In this document: in pieces, positions 27,198 through 37,194 of the stretch
How positions within the stretch are numbered: position 1 is the first letter of the stretch
Layout: the number at the start of each line of letters is the position of its first letter
Source: Flavobacterium gyeonganense
Lineage (GTDB): Bacteria; Bacteroidota; Bacteroidia; Flavobacteriales; Flavobacteriaceae
Assembly: GCF_029625295.1 (NCBI RefSeq)
Contig: NZ_CP121112.1
Location: 3,162,001-3,226,000, forward strand
Length of the DNA: 64,000 nucleotides
Reading direction: 5' to 3'
The notes under the pieces: generated by a model
The model's input: only the letters and a program-made list of their open reading frames with translations
Databases searched by the model: none
Told to the model about the DNA's origin: nothing
Position numbers and translations under genes: made by a program

Positions 27198-27928
27198 ATG
27201 AAAAAAAATTATGCTTATTTGGTGCTTTAATTTTACTACTGGCTTCTTGTACTAATGATTCTTCTGAAGAAAATTCGCTTTTGCCTAAAAAGCAAATATA
27301 CACGTATGGCTCTCAAGCTGGGGAGAACACTACAACAACGTATTCTTATACTGGAAACAAAATTGATAGTTTAAATTATGATGACGGTACTAAAATAGTA
27401 TTTACTTATACAGGGGATTTAATAACAAAAGCAATTTATACTGAAGATGGTGAAGATAATTCAACGACAACAACATTTACGTATGAGAATAATAAATTAA
27501 AGTCTTTTCTCGAGGTTTCACCAAACTCTTCAAGTAGAAAGAAGACATACACTTATAATACTGATGGAACAATTTCGACCATTACAGTTTTAATTAATCC
27601 AATTACACAGCAAGAGATACAAGATTCATCCAGTATATTAACTTTAGATGCTAATGGTAACATAATTAAAGCTGAATTTAATGATTTCGTAAATACAGTT
27701 GAGTATGACAATAAAAATAATCCTTTTAAAAGTATAACAGGATATACTTTCTTATTAGATTCAGGTATTTTTGATCAGGAAGCTAACTCGGTTAATAACA
27801 TATCAAAAATAACAGAAAATACAGGAGGAGTTGAGACAGGCACTTTTACGTATAAAAACACATATAATTCGGATAACTATTTAATTAAATCTGTACAGGG
27901 TGACGAAACATATGAGTACATTTATTAA
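27198..27928 (+). CDS. RHS-like-repeat lipoprotein, frameshifted in the signal peptide
   Basis: The long open frame covers only from about codon 29. Upstream, ATG at 27198 followed by A8 is one base short of joining it; with nine A it reads MKKKLCLFGALILLLASC, a lipoprotein signal matching the paralog at 30083 (MKKILCFFGALAFALTSC). The mature part (~215 aa) has repeated YTYNxDGxI / YTYTGDLI units like those in RHS/YD-repeat proteins. Probably surface or periplasmic. Function unknown. Confidence 0.8.
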
Positions 27929-27942
27929 ATAAAAAGACTGTT

Positions 27943-27988
27943 ATCAAAAAGCAAAAGCCCTTTCATGAAAGGGCTTTTGCTTTTTGAT
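27943..27988. terminator. Bidirectional terminator, perfect 46-bp palindrome
   Basis: Each half (AAAAAGCAAAAGCCCTTTCA preceded by ATC) is the exact complement of the other, centred between 27965 and 27966. It separates the convergent lipoprotein and ABC exporter genes and has A/T tracts on both sides. Confidence 0.9.
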
Positions 27989-28036
27989 AAAGAAGAAAAC
28001 TTCAATTTTAAAAAAATATAATATTCTATTTTTAAA

Positions 28037-29782
28037 CTATTTTCTTTCCCCAATCTGCTGGCGCCACATAGCATAATATAAACCTCTTTCTGCAATTAAG
28101 TCATCATGTTTTCCCTGTTCGATGATTTTTCCCTGTTCCAAAACAAAAATTCTGTCAGCATGCATTACTGTAGACAAGCGATGGGCGATTAAAACCGTGA
28201 TTCTGTTTTGATCTGAAATATTTCTAATTGTAGCATTGATTTCTTCTTCGGTAATAGAATCCAAAGCAGAAGTCGCTTCATCAAAAATCAATAAATTCGG
28301 ATTTCTTAAAATAGCTCTTGCGATTGATAATCTTTGCTTTTCTCCTCCTGAAACTTTTATTCCTCCTTCTCCTATAGTGCTATTTAAACCATCTTCGGCA
28401 CGAACTAATAATTTTTCGCAACTGGCTTTTTTTAATGCATTGTGTAAATCCTCATCAGTAGCATTTGGTTTTACAAACAATAAATTTTCCCGGATTGTTC
28501 CCGAGAATAATTGGGCATCCTGAGTTACAAATCCGAGTTGTTTTCTTAAATCGAGCAGGTCAATTTCTGTCGAATCAATATCATTATAAAAAACCTGACC
28601 TTCTGCAGGAGTATATAATCCGACTAATAATTTAACCAAAGTTGTTTTTCCGGAACCAGATGGACCAACGAAGGCAACGGTTTGACCTTGTTTGATTTCA
28701 AAATTGATGTTTTCAACGGCTTTAAATTTGGCTGTTTTGTGCTGGAAACTTACATTCGAAAATAATAAAGATTGAATTGCTCCAACATGTTTTGGGGTTT
28801 TCGGGCAAAATTCTTTTGGAGCATTTAAAAGGATCCTGAAATTTTCCATTGAAACTTTAGTTTCGTTAAGCACGATTATAAAGTTTCCCAATTCCTGTAA
28901 AGGGCCAAAAATAAAAAAGGTAAAAAATACCATAGTAAGTAAATCACCTACAATAATTTTTCCTCCAAAAAGGAAATAATATAATGTAAAAACAACGCAA
29001 GTCCTTAAAAAGTGAACCGTTGTACCCTGAATAAAACTTAAACTTCTGATAAAGCGAACCTTTTCTAATTCAAGCTGCAGAATCTTAAAAGTGTTCAGGT
29101 TCAGACGCTTTTCTTCCTGATATGTTAATCCAAGACTTTTTACCAATTCAATATTTCTTAAACTTTCGGTTGTTGAACCTGCCAGTGCATTGGTTTGATT
29201 CACAATTTTTCTGGAAACGATTTTTATTTTTTTGCCCAGATAAGAACTTACCAAAGCAATAATTGGAGCTGTAACTAAAAAGATAAGCGAAATACGATAA
29301 TCGATTCGGGCAATATAAACGATAACGAATACAAAACCGATGATAGTTTGAAAAATAAGTGAAATTGAAAGTGTAATTAATTTTTCAGAATCTGAACGTA
29401 CTTTGGTTAGTTTACTTAAAGTTTCACCGCTTCGCTGATCTTCAAATTCGGCATAAGGCAAATCGAGTGATTTTTTAATTCCATCAGTATACATTTGGGC
29501 ACCTGTACGCTGAATAACAACATTGGTAAAATAATCCTGAAAATTTTTGGTAATTCTTGAAATCATTGCCGCGCCAAGGGAAAGTCCCAACCAAAAAGAC
29601 AATGATTTTATAAAACCATTTACATTTCCGTCATATTTATGCAAACCAACGCCGCAGTCCTGCATTAATTTACCTGTAATAATAGAGTCTGATAAACTGA
29701 AACAAATGTTTATAGTAGCCATAATCAAAGCAAAAAATAAAAGCATTTTATGTTTGATTATATAGGAGTATAATAATTTCAT
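28037..29782 (-). CDS. ABC exporter, fused permease and ATPase (MsbA/ABCB type)
   Basis: 581 residues. The N-terminal ~300 residues hold about six membrane helices of an ABC type-1 exporter; the C-terminal ATPase has Walker A GPSGSGKTTL, Q-loop FVTQDAQLFSG, signature VSGGEKQRLS, Walker B NLLIFDEATSALD and the H-loop AHRLS. It probably works as a homodimer at the inner membrane. Substrate (lipid, peptide or drug) cannot be told. It lies between two lipoprotein paralogs but reads in the opposite direction. Confidence 0.95.
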   Translation of the reverse strand: MKLLYSYIIKHKMLLFFALIMATINICFSLSDSIITGKLMQDCGVGLHKYDGNVNGFIKSLSFWLGLSLGAAMISRITKNFQDYFTNVVIQRTGAQMYTDGIKKSLDLPYAEFEDQRSGETLSKLTKVRSDSEKLITLSISLIFQTIIGFVFVIVYIARIDYRISLIFLVTAPIIALVSSYLGKKIKIVSRKIVNQTNALAGSTTESLRNIELVKSLGLTYQEEKRLNLNTFKILQLELEKVRFIRSLSFIQGTTVHFLRTCVVFTLYYFLFGGKIIVGDLLTMVFFTFFIFGPLQELGNFIIVLNETKVSMENFRILLNAPKEFCPKTPKHVGAIQSLLFSNVSFQHKTAKFKAVENINFEIKQGQTVAFVGPSGSGKTTLVKLLVGLYTPAEGQVFYNDIDSTEIDLLDLRKQLGFVTQDAQLFSGTIRENLLFVKPNATDEDLHNALKKASCEKLLVRAEDGLNSTIGEGGIKVSGGEKQRLSIARAILRNPNLLIFDEATSALDSITEEEINATIRNISDQNRITVLIAHRLSTVMHADRIFVLEQGKIIEQGKHDDLIAERGLYYAMWRQQIGERK

Positions 29783-29811
29783 AAGAGATTTATAATTAAA
29801 AAGAAGAAATA

Positions 29812-29819
29812 CAAAAGTA
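29812..29819 (-). promoter_or_regulatory. Candidate -7 element (TACTTTTG) of the ABC exporter
   Basis: On the minus strand TACTTTTG, 29 bases before the ATG. No clear -33 TTG. The rest of the 300-base gap up to 30082 is A+T-rich with nothing else recognisable on this side. Confidence 0.4.
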
Positions 29820-30043
29820 CAAAATAGACAGGCATCATTTGGCGGATTTTGTTGTATTTAAAAGTTAATTTTTAAACCATAATTTAAATTATAAAAAACA
29901 GTAATTTTTTTTATCGAATAATGAATTGTTTACAAGTCTGTCCTTTAGAAAGTTGTGATTATTGCATATTAATAATTTTTATTAATTAATTATTTTCGGT
30001 TTTTTATTATTAAAACAAGTTAGGTTTTTACTTGTGATTTTGT

Positions 30044-30059
30044 TTCATTTGTAGGAAAT
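30044..30059 (+). promoter_or_regulatory. Shared upstream element TTCATTTGTAGGAAAT, second copy
   Basis: Identical to 27167-27182 and 23 bases before the ATG of the second lipoprotein paralog. Confidence 0.5.
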
Positions 30060-30082
30060 ATTAATGACCTAAATCTACAAAA

Positions 30083-30826
30083 ATGAAAAAAATTTTATGC
30101 TTTTTTGGTGCTTTGGCTTTTGCACTAACTTCTTGTTCAAGTGATGATGATTCATCTTCAGGTTCTTCAGATACGGTATTATTGAAAAAAACAATTACAA
30201 CAGATTCTGATGGAGAAAAAGTTACCGTAACTTACAAATACAATGGTAATAAAATTGTTAGTATAACAGATAGTCAGGGAGAATTTGATCGTTATTTTAC
30301 TTACACAGGGGACTTGATTACAAAAATAGAATATAAACTCCCTGGTGGGGCTGTAGATCAAATAAATACTTATGAATACGACTCAAATAATAGATTGATT
30401 ACCTTCATAAGAGTTGAACCTTTTGATGAGTGGGGTAGTAAAGAAGTTTATACTTATAATAATGATGGATCAGTTTCTATAAAAAGCTACAGTGGTGATG
30501 ATAAAACACAAACTGTGTTTGACGGAGACGGGAAAGTAATTTTTACAGGCGGAGAAGTAACTAAAATAACTACGAATTATAGTCCAAGCAGAAGCTATAT
30601 CTATGATGATAAAAACAATCCAATGAAAAATGTTTTAGGATTTGATAAATTAGCTTTTGAAGATAGTGAAGCTTCAGGAATATTACATAATATCGTTTCT
30701 GAAAAAGATCTTGATTATAATGAAATAACAGCTACTTATATTTTTACTTATAATTCAGCTGGGTATCCTACAAAAAGTGTTGAAGATGAAGAGGGGGAAA
30801 CAGCTACAGTGGAGTTTTTCTATTAA
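30083..30826 (+). CDS. RHS-like-repeat lipoprotein (intact paralog)
   Basis: 247 residues. Lipoprotein signal ending at Cys18, followed by an acidic Ser/Asp linker (SSDDDSSSGSSD) and repeated strand units such as YTYNNDGSVSIK and YTGDLITKIEY. It is a clear paralog of the gene at 27198 in signal sequence, repeat style and upstream element. The acidic residues right after the lipid Cys fit the surface-export signal described for Bacteroidota lipoproteins. Function unknown. Confidence 0.85.
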   Translation: MKKILCFFGALAFALTSCSSDDDSSSGSSDTVLLKKTITTDSDGEKVTVTYKYNGNKIVSITDSQGEFDRYFTYTGDLITKIEYKLPGGAVDQINTYEYDSNNRLITFIRVEPFDEWGSKEVYTYNNDGSVSIKSYSGDDKTQTVFDGDGKVIFTGGEVTKITTNYSPSRSYIYDDKNNPMKNVLGFDKLAFEDSEASGILHNIVSEKDLDYNEITATYIFTYNSAGYPTKSVEDEEGETATVEFFY

Positions 30827-30860
30827 ATAATAAAAGGACTTTGTTAAAAATTATAAAGAG

Positions 30861-30887
30861 CCAAATACTTTCGTATTTGGTTTTTTG
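30861..30887 (+). terminator. Terminator of the lipoprotein gene
   Basis: CCAAATAC-TTTC-GTATTTGG followed by six T. Confidence 0.9.
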
Positions 30888-30928
30888 TTTATAAGAAATG
30901 AGCGAAATTTGTTTTTAAAATAAAAGCC

Positions 30929-31879
30929 ATGCAATTCAGAACACAAATTCCAGTTTCAAAAAGTAACAATCCAATCGATTATAATTCGAAAGTACTTTCT
31001 ATTGGTTCGTGTTTTGCAGAAAACATGGCAGCGAAATTTGATTATTTTAAGTTTCAAAATGTAACAAATCCATTTGGGATAATTTTTAATCCGGTTTCGA
31101 TTGAGAGTTTGTTTCGAAGAGTTTGTGAGCAGGATTTCTTTCAGGAAAAAGACATTTTTTTTCACAATGAGCGCTGGCATAGTTTTGAAGTGCATTCAGA
31201 TTTGAGTAATTCTGACAGAGCAGAATTATTGGAAACATTAAATAAAACCATTACCGAAACTTATAAAAAGCTTCAGGAAGCAACACACATAATTATCACA
31301 TACGGAACTTCCTGGGTTTACAGGAACATTGAAACTGATCAAATCGTTGCTAATTGTCATAAAGTTCCGCAAAAACAGTTTTCAAAACAATTATTGGCTG
31401 TTGAAATTATTGAGAAAAGTATTCAAAATACAATTGAATTGATCCAGACTGTAAATCCAAATATAAACTTCATTTTTACCATTTCGCCAGTGCGTCATAT
31501 CAAAGATGGTTTTACAGAAAACCAATTGAGTAAATCGCATTTATTTACCGCTCTGCATAAAACGATCAACTACCAACCATCAACTACAAACTATTTCCCT
31601 TCCTATGAAATCATGATGGATGAACTTCGCGATTATCGTTTTTATAGTGAAGATATGCTTCATCCCAACCAAATCGCCATTGATTATATCTGGAAGCTTT
31701 TCAGCGAAAGCTATATTTCAGAAACCAGTTTTTCTATTATGAAAGAAGTCGATGAAATTCACAAAAGCCTTCGCCACAGAAGCTTTAATCCAGATTCAGA
31801 GCAACACAAAAAATTTCTGGAAAAGTTACAACAAAAGATAAAATTGCTGAATAAAAAATCACCGAATATAAGGTTCTAA
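30929..31879 (+). CDS. GSCFA domain-containing protein
   Basis: 316 residues. The family's name motif is present as SIGSCFAENM (~26-35), followed by the conserved NPFGIIFNP and a later DELRDYRFY and HPNQIAIDYIW. The fold is SGNH-hydrolase-like by family knowledge, with the Ser/Cys region and the C-terminal His as candidate active-site residues. Substrate unknown; no signal peptide, so cytoplasmic. Confidence 0.9.
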   Translation: MQFRTQIPVSKSNNPIDYNSKVLSIGSCFAENMAAKFDYFKFQNVTNPFGIIFNPVSIESLFRRVCEQDFFQEKDIFFHNERWHSFEVHSDLSNSDRAELLETLNKTITETYKKLQEATHIIITYGTSWVYRNIETDQIVANCHKVPQKQFSKQLLAVEIIEKSIQNTIELIQTVNPNINFIFTISPVRHIKDGFTENQLSKSHLFTALHKTINYQPSTTNYFPSYEIMMDELRDYRFYSEDMLHPNQIAIDYIWKLFSESYISETSFSIMKEVDEIHKSLRHRSFNPDSEQHKKFLEKLQQKIKLLNKKSPNIRF

Positions 31880-32087
31880 AATTTCAAAAATTTTAGGTGT
31901 CTATAAAAAAAACATTTCATTGCTGAATCTTTTTTCAGGTAAGAAAATTAACTAATTTACAGTGTAATTTTAGAATAATTGACTGTAATTATGTAAATTG
32001 TTAAGACTTAAAAATTACAATTTTGTAAACTGTAGAAATACAGTCTTACAATAGTGCAACTTCAATCTTAATGTGTTTTATTGACAT

Positions 32088-35000
32088 ATGAATAAAAAGA
32101 ACATTCATTATTTTAAAAAAACACTACGTATTCTCTTATGGTGCGTGGGTTCTATAGTTGCCTTTTTATTACTTCTTATCGTTTTAATCCAGGTTCCGTC
32201 AGTCCAGAATTTTGTTAAGGATAAGGCCATTACTTACCTCCATAATAAAATTAACACCAAAGTTTCGTTAGATCATATATCAATAAAATTTCCAAAAGAT
32301 GTAGTGCTGGAAGGTTTTTATTTTGAAGACCAGAACAAAGATACTTTATTAGCAGGAAAACGTCTGGAAGTTGACGTTGATTTGTTCAAACTGGTGAGCA
32401 ATGAACTCGAAATCAATTCGGTTTCACTTGAAAATGTAAAAGCAAATATTTCCAGAAATAAGGATGGTGTTTTTAACTTCGATTACATCATTAAAGCTTT
32501 TGAATCAAAAGAGCCAAAAGTTGAAGATCCGGATGCAAAACCTTTTCAGATATCTGTTGTAAAAGTCAATCTGGATCATGTAAAATTCAACTTTAAAGAT
32601 GATTTTTCAAAAAATGATATTGCGGTAAACGTTTCACATTTTGACACAAAATTCAATGCCTTCGATTTAGACAAAATGAATTTTGATATTCCCAAAATTA
32701 ATCTTAATGGATTAAAATTGGTTTTAAATCAGGAAGCGGTTGAAAAAGCGGCTGAAGTTTCGGTCAAGACGGCCGAAACCATTTCCAAACGAAAAGATTT
32801 CAAATTAAAATTAGATAAAATCAATTTGTCCAAAATTGATATTTTATACGATAATAAAGATTCCAGATTAAATTCCGGAATCCGATTAGGAACCTTAAAT
32901 TTAACAGTTAATGAAATCGATCTTAATAAACAGCTTTTGGATTTTAATGCTTTTGAAATTAAAAATCTTAAAGGAAATCTACGACTGGGTGCAAAGGATA
33001 AGCAGATTAAGGCACCAAGCCTCGACACAACCGCAATAAAACAAGCAGGCTGGAAAGTAAAACTGGCCGATGTTGACATACAGAATATAGATTTTAAATT
33101 TGATGATATGCAGTCAAAACCTGTTCAAAAAGGGATTGATTACAGTCATTTGGATTTGGATAAATTCAATTTGAAAGCCGATAAATTATATTATGCAAAC
33201 GATACGATTTCGGGAAATATTAAAGCATTGGCCGTTACAGAAAAAAGTGGCTTAACTATTCAGTCTTTAAAAACAGACTTTTTCTACGGTCCAAAAAATG
33301 CATCCCTGAATAACTTATACGTAAGAACGCCTCAAACGCTGGTTAAAGATAAAATCAAGGTCACTTATAAATCTATTGCTTCGCTAAAAAAAGATCTTGG
33401 AGATCTGTCTGTTGATGCTAATTTAAATCAGTCCAAAATCGGATTTAAGGATATTTTGCTTTTTGCCCCTGATTTGCAGAAGCAAAATCCGTTTAAAAGT
33501 AATCCAAATGCAATCTTGTATCTAAACACACGTATAAACGGAAAAATAAAAGACCTGAACATTCCAAAGTTCGAAATGAGCGGAATCGGAACTACAAGAG
33601 TTTCTTTTTCGGGGAAAATAAAAGGACTTCCGGATGCTAAGAAATCGTATTATGATTTGGATATTAAAAATCTTTCAAGCACATCAAAAGACATTAATAC
33701 TTTTATACCTGCCGGAACAATTCCGAAAAACATTCAGCTGCCATCACAAATTAATTTAAAAGGGAAATTTAAAGGTTCAGTTCAGAATTTTAAAACCAAT
33801 CTGGCTTTAAACAGCAGTTTCGGTAATGCAAAAGTTGACGGGATATTTGATCAGCGTGTGAAAAATCGAGAGCGATACGATGCTTCTGTAAGCCTTGAAG
33901 AATTTGACTTGGGAAGATTAATTAAAAATGATTCTGTCGGAAAAATTACGCTTAAAGCAAAAGTTAAAGGGAATGGATTAAATCCAAAAACAGCAAATGC
34001 AGCGATTGATGGTTTAGTACAGAAAGCAGTTTTTAACAGATATACTTACAGAGATTTAGCTTTAAAAGGAAATATTGAAAACGGATCTTTTGCTGTGAAA
34101 TCTGGCATGAAAGATCCAAATCTGAATTTTGATTTAACAGCAAGCGGTGATACAAAACAAAAATATCCAACCATAAAACTAAAACTTAATCTCGATATTG
34201 CCGATCTGGAAAAACTGAATCTTCATGCCGGACCGATGAAACTCCGTGGAAATGTGGATGCTGATATTTCCAATAGCAATCCGGATTATCTAAACGGAAA
34301 AGTGTTTCTTTCCAATATTCAGATCTTGCAAAAAAAGGAACCAATTGTTTTAGATTCCATCAGAGTTTTGGCTTTTGCCGATAAAGACAGCAATTCGATA
34401 AAAATATCATCCCAGTTTTTAAAAGCCGAAGTAGTAGGGAAATATAAACTGACAACCCTGACTACGGCAATTAAAAAGTCAATTTCTAAATACATTGATC
34501 TTAAAAATCCGAAAGTAAATGCAGAATCTGACGAACAACGTCTTGCTTTTACCTTAAAAGTAGATAATGATCCTGTATTATTTAAACTAATTCCGAAACT
34601 TACAGGTTTAGAGCCTTTAACCATTACTGGAAACTACAATAACCAAACAGATTCCCTTCAGGTTAAAGGGACTATACCTAGAATTGTTTATGCAGAAAAT
34701 ACTATTTCTGGCGGAAAAATAAATATTCAAGCAAAAGAAAATGCTTTAGAATATTCGGTCTCCGTAGCTACGATAGAAAGCGGATCGTTAAAAATTCCGT
34801 TTACGAGTTTATCAGGAAAAGTAGAAGAGAATATTCTGGATTATGCACTTGAAGTAAAAGATGCAAAAGACAAACAGCAATATTTTGTTGGGGGTGAATT
34901 TAAGGCCGAAAATTCTAAAAACATCTTTAAAATAGATGCTGAAAATTTTGTATTGAATTATGATAAATGGAATATTGATCCTGAAAATACAATTGAATTT

Positions 35001-37190
35001 GGAAAAAATCAATTGTATGTTAATAAATTTTTTCTGGAAAATGCCGGAAATGAATTGAAGATTCAATCAGAAGGAACTCAAAATAATGCTCCAATTGAAG
35101 TTGATTTTGTGAATTTCAAAATTGAAACCATCATGAATATTGTCAAAAAGGACAAATTACTGATGCAGGGTCTTATTAACGGAAACGCTATTGTCGAAAA
35201 TGTTATGACAAATCCAATTTTTACTTCTGATCTAAAAATTGATGATTTTACTTTTAAAGGTGAAAAAGTAGGCGATTTAGAAATAAAAGTAGACAATAAA
35301 ACGGCTAATGTGCTTGCTGCAAATGTACAGTTGAGTGATGAAGGCAATGATGTAAGTCTTACAGGTGATTATGCCATTAAAGGAGGTACTTTTGATTTTG
35401 ATGTAGCAATAAAAAAACTTAATATAGAGAGTATTCAGGGATTCAGCATGGATAATATTTCTGAAGGGAAAGGATATTTGTCAGGAAATTTTAAGGTTCA
35501 GGGTACTACAGCTGCTCCTAAAATTAACGGAGAACTTAGTTTTAACGACGCAGCTTTCCGTGTAACACAGTTGAATTCTTATTTTAAAACCGATCAGGAA
35601 AAAATCACTTTTGATAACGGTACAATCACTTTTGATAAATTTACATTTCAGGACGAAAATGATAATGAATTATCGCTGGACGGAACTATCCAATCACCTG
35701 ATTTCAGGAAATATAATTTTGTATTAAATATTACGGCTAATGATTTCAGAGCTATAAATTCTAAAGCTGCTGACAATGATTTGTTTTACGGGGATTTGTT
35801 TTTGGATACAAAACTGAATGTAAAAGGGACACTTGAAAACCCTGTAATCGGCGGTACAATCAAAGTGAATAAAGAGACGAAGTTTACGGTAGTTTTGCCA
35901 CAATCAGATCCGTCTATTGCTGACAGAGAAGGTATTGTGGAGTTTGTTGATGAAGACAATCAATATTTGAGACAAACTGCCGAAATGGAACAAAAACTAA
36001 ATCAGTCAGAATTGCTAGGAATGGATGTTAGTGTTGATATTTCGATTGATAAAGAAGCTGAACTTACCCTTGTTATTGACAAAGGAAACGGTGATTATCT
36101 GAATTTAAAAGGCGAAGCGCAATTGACAGGCGGAATTGACCCTTCTGGAAAAACAACTTTAACAGGGAAATATGAATTTACCGATGGTGCGTACGAAATG
36201 AATTTCAATATGATCCGTAGAAAATTTAATATTCAAAAAGGAAGTTCTATTATTTGGAACGGTGAGCCTACGATGGCAACTTTAAATATTACGGCAATCT
36301 ATAACGTAAATACAGCGCCAATTGATTTGCTCGGAAATCAGTTAGGAGGAGCAAGTCAAACAGTTAAAAATACCTACAAACAGAAAATTCCGTTTCAGAC
36401 TTTATTGAAAATGAAGGGCGAATTATTGAAACCTGAAATCACATTTGACATTATTCTTCCGGATGGTAATTATGATGTGTCAGCTGATATTGTTACAGCT
36501 TCGCAGGCAAAACTGGAGCAATTACGACAAGAACCGGCCGAATTAAATAAGCAGGTTTTTGCACTCTTATTACTAAATAGATTTATTGGTGAAAATCCGT
36601 TTGCAAGTGAGAGTGGTGGTACAAATGCAGAATCATTAGCCAGACAGAGTGTGAGTAAAATCCTTTCGCAGCAATTAAATGATTTTGCCGGAGAATTAAT
36701 CAGAGGTGTTCAATTGGAATTTGATTTGGAATCTACAGAAGATTACACAACGGGAAGTATGGAAAACAGAACTGACCTGAATGTTGGAGTTTCTAAAAAA
36801 CTATTAGATGACCGATTGAAAGTTACCGTTGGCAGTAGTTTTGCAGTTGAAGGAAAGGAACGTGCCAACGAAGAAAGTACCAATATTGCCGGAGACGTTG
36901 CTTTGGATTATCAGCTTACTAAAGATGGCCGGTATATGCTCAGGGCTTATCGAAAAAACGAATATCAGGTAGCGGTTGAAGGGCAGGTGGTTGAAACAGG
37001 AATTGCTTTTATCATTACGATGAGCTACAATAAATTCCGTGAACTTTTTCACAGAAGTGCGAAGGAAAAGGAAATAATCCAGGAAGAAAGAATTCGTAAG
37101 GAAAGAAAAAAGCAAAAAGACCAAGAAGCAAAAGAAAAAGAGAATCTGGACGAAGAAAATAAAATTGAAGGGAATGAAATTAAAACATAA
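32088..37190 (+). CDS. Translocation/assembly module TamB-like protein
   Basis: 1700 residues. A single N-terminal membrane anchor (~17-40, IVAFLLLLIVLIQ), a very long repetitive beta-strand body (AsmA/TamB-like, likely a lipid-carrying groove spanning the periplasm) and a C-terminal DUF490 domain (~1300-1640). The last ~50 residues are a highly charged Lys/Glu tail (KEKEIIQEERIRKERKKQK). The following TamA-like gene starts at its stop, so the two are translationally close and work in one complex for outer-membrane protein or lipid delivery. Confidence 0.93.
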   Translation: MNKKNIHYFKKTLRILLWCVGSIVAFLLLLIVLIQVPSVQNFVKDKAITYLHNKINTKVSLDHISIKFPKDVVLEGFYFEDQNKDTLLAGKRLEVDVDLFKLVSNELEINSVSLENVKANISRNKDGVFNFDYIIKAFESKEPKVEDPDAKPFQISVVKVNLDHVKFNFKDDFSKNDIAVNVSHFDTKFNAFDLDKMNFDIPKINLNGLKLVLNQEAVEKAAEVSVKTAETISKRKDFKLKLDKINLSKIDILYDNKDSRLNSGIRLGTLNLTVNEIDLNKQLLDFNAFEIKNLKGNLRLGAKDKQIKAPSLDTTAIKQAGWKVKLADVDIQNIDFKFDDMQSKPVQKGIDYSHLDLDKFNLKADKLYYANDTISGNIKALAVTEKSGLTIQSLKTDFFYGPKNASLNNLYVRTPQTLVKDKIKVTYKSIASLKKDLGDLSVDANLNQSKIGFKDILLFAPDLQKQNPFKSNPNAILYLNTRINGKIKDLNIPKFEMSGIGTTRVSFSGKIKGLPDAKKSYYDLDIKNLSSTSKDINTFIPAGTIPKNIQLPSQINLKGKFKGSVQNFKTNLALNSSFGNAKVDGIFDQRVKNRERYDASVSLEEFDLGRLIKNDSVGKITLKAKVKGNGLNPKTANAAIDGLVQKAVFNRYTYRDLALKGNIENGSFAVKSGMKDPNLNFDLTASGDTKQKYPTIKLKLNLDIADLEKLNLHAGPMKLRGNVDADISNSNPDYLNGKVFLSNIQILQKKEPIVLDSIRVLAFADKDSNSIKISSQFLKAEVVGKYKLTTLTTAIKKSISKYIDLKNPKVNAESDEQRLAFTLKVDNDPVLFKLIPKLTGLEPLTITGNYNNQTDSLQVKGTIPRIVYAENTISGGKINIQAKENALEYSVSVATIESGSLKIPFTSLSGKVEENILDYALEVKDAKDKQQYFVGGEFKAENSKNIFKIDAENFVLNYDKWNIDPENTIEFGKNQLYVNKFFLENAGNELKIQSEGTQNNAPIEVDFVNFKIETIMNIVKKDKLLMQGLINGNAIVENVMTNPIFTSDLKIDDFTFKGEKVGDLEIKVDNKTANVLAANVQLSDEGNDVSLTGDYAIKGGTFDFDVAIKKLNIESIQGFSMDNISEGKGYLSGNFKVQGTTAAPKINGELSFNDAAFRVTQLNSYFKTDQEKITFDNGTITFDKFTFQDENDNELSLDGTIQSPDFRKYNFVLNITANDFRAINSKAADNDLFYGDLFLDTKLNVKGTLENPVIGGTIKVNKETKFTVVLPQSDPSIADREGIVEFVDEDNQYLRQTAEMEQKLNQSELLGMDVSVDISIDKEAELTLVIDKGNGDYLNLKGEAQLTGGIDPSGKTTLTGKYEFTDGAYEMNFNMIRRKFNIQKGSSIIWNGEPTMATLNITAIYNVNTAPIDLLGNQLGGASQTVKNTYKQKIPFQTLLKMKGELLKPEITFDIILPDGNYDVSADIVTASQAKLEQLRQEPAELNKQVFALLLLNRFIGENPFASESGGTNAESLARQSVSKILSQQLNDFAGELIRGVQLEFDLESTEDYTTGSMENRTDLNVGVSKKLLDDRLKVTVGSSFAVEGKERANEESTNIAGDVALDYQLTKDGRYMLRAYRKNEYQVAVEGQVVETGIAFIITMSYNKFRELFHRSAKEKEIIQEERIRKERKKQKDQEAKEKENLDEENKIEGNEIKT

Positions 37191-37194
37191 AAAT

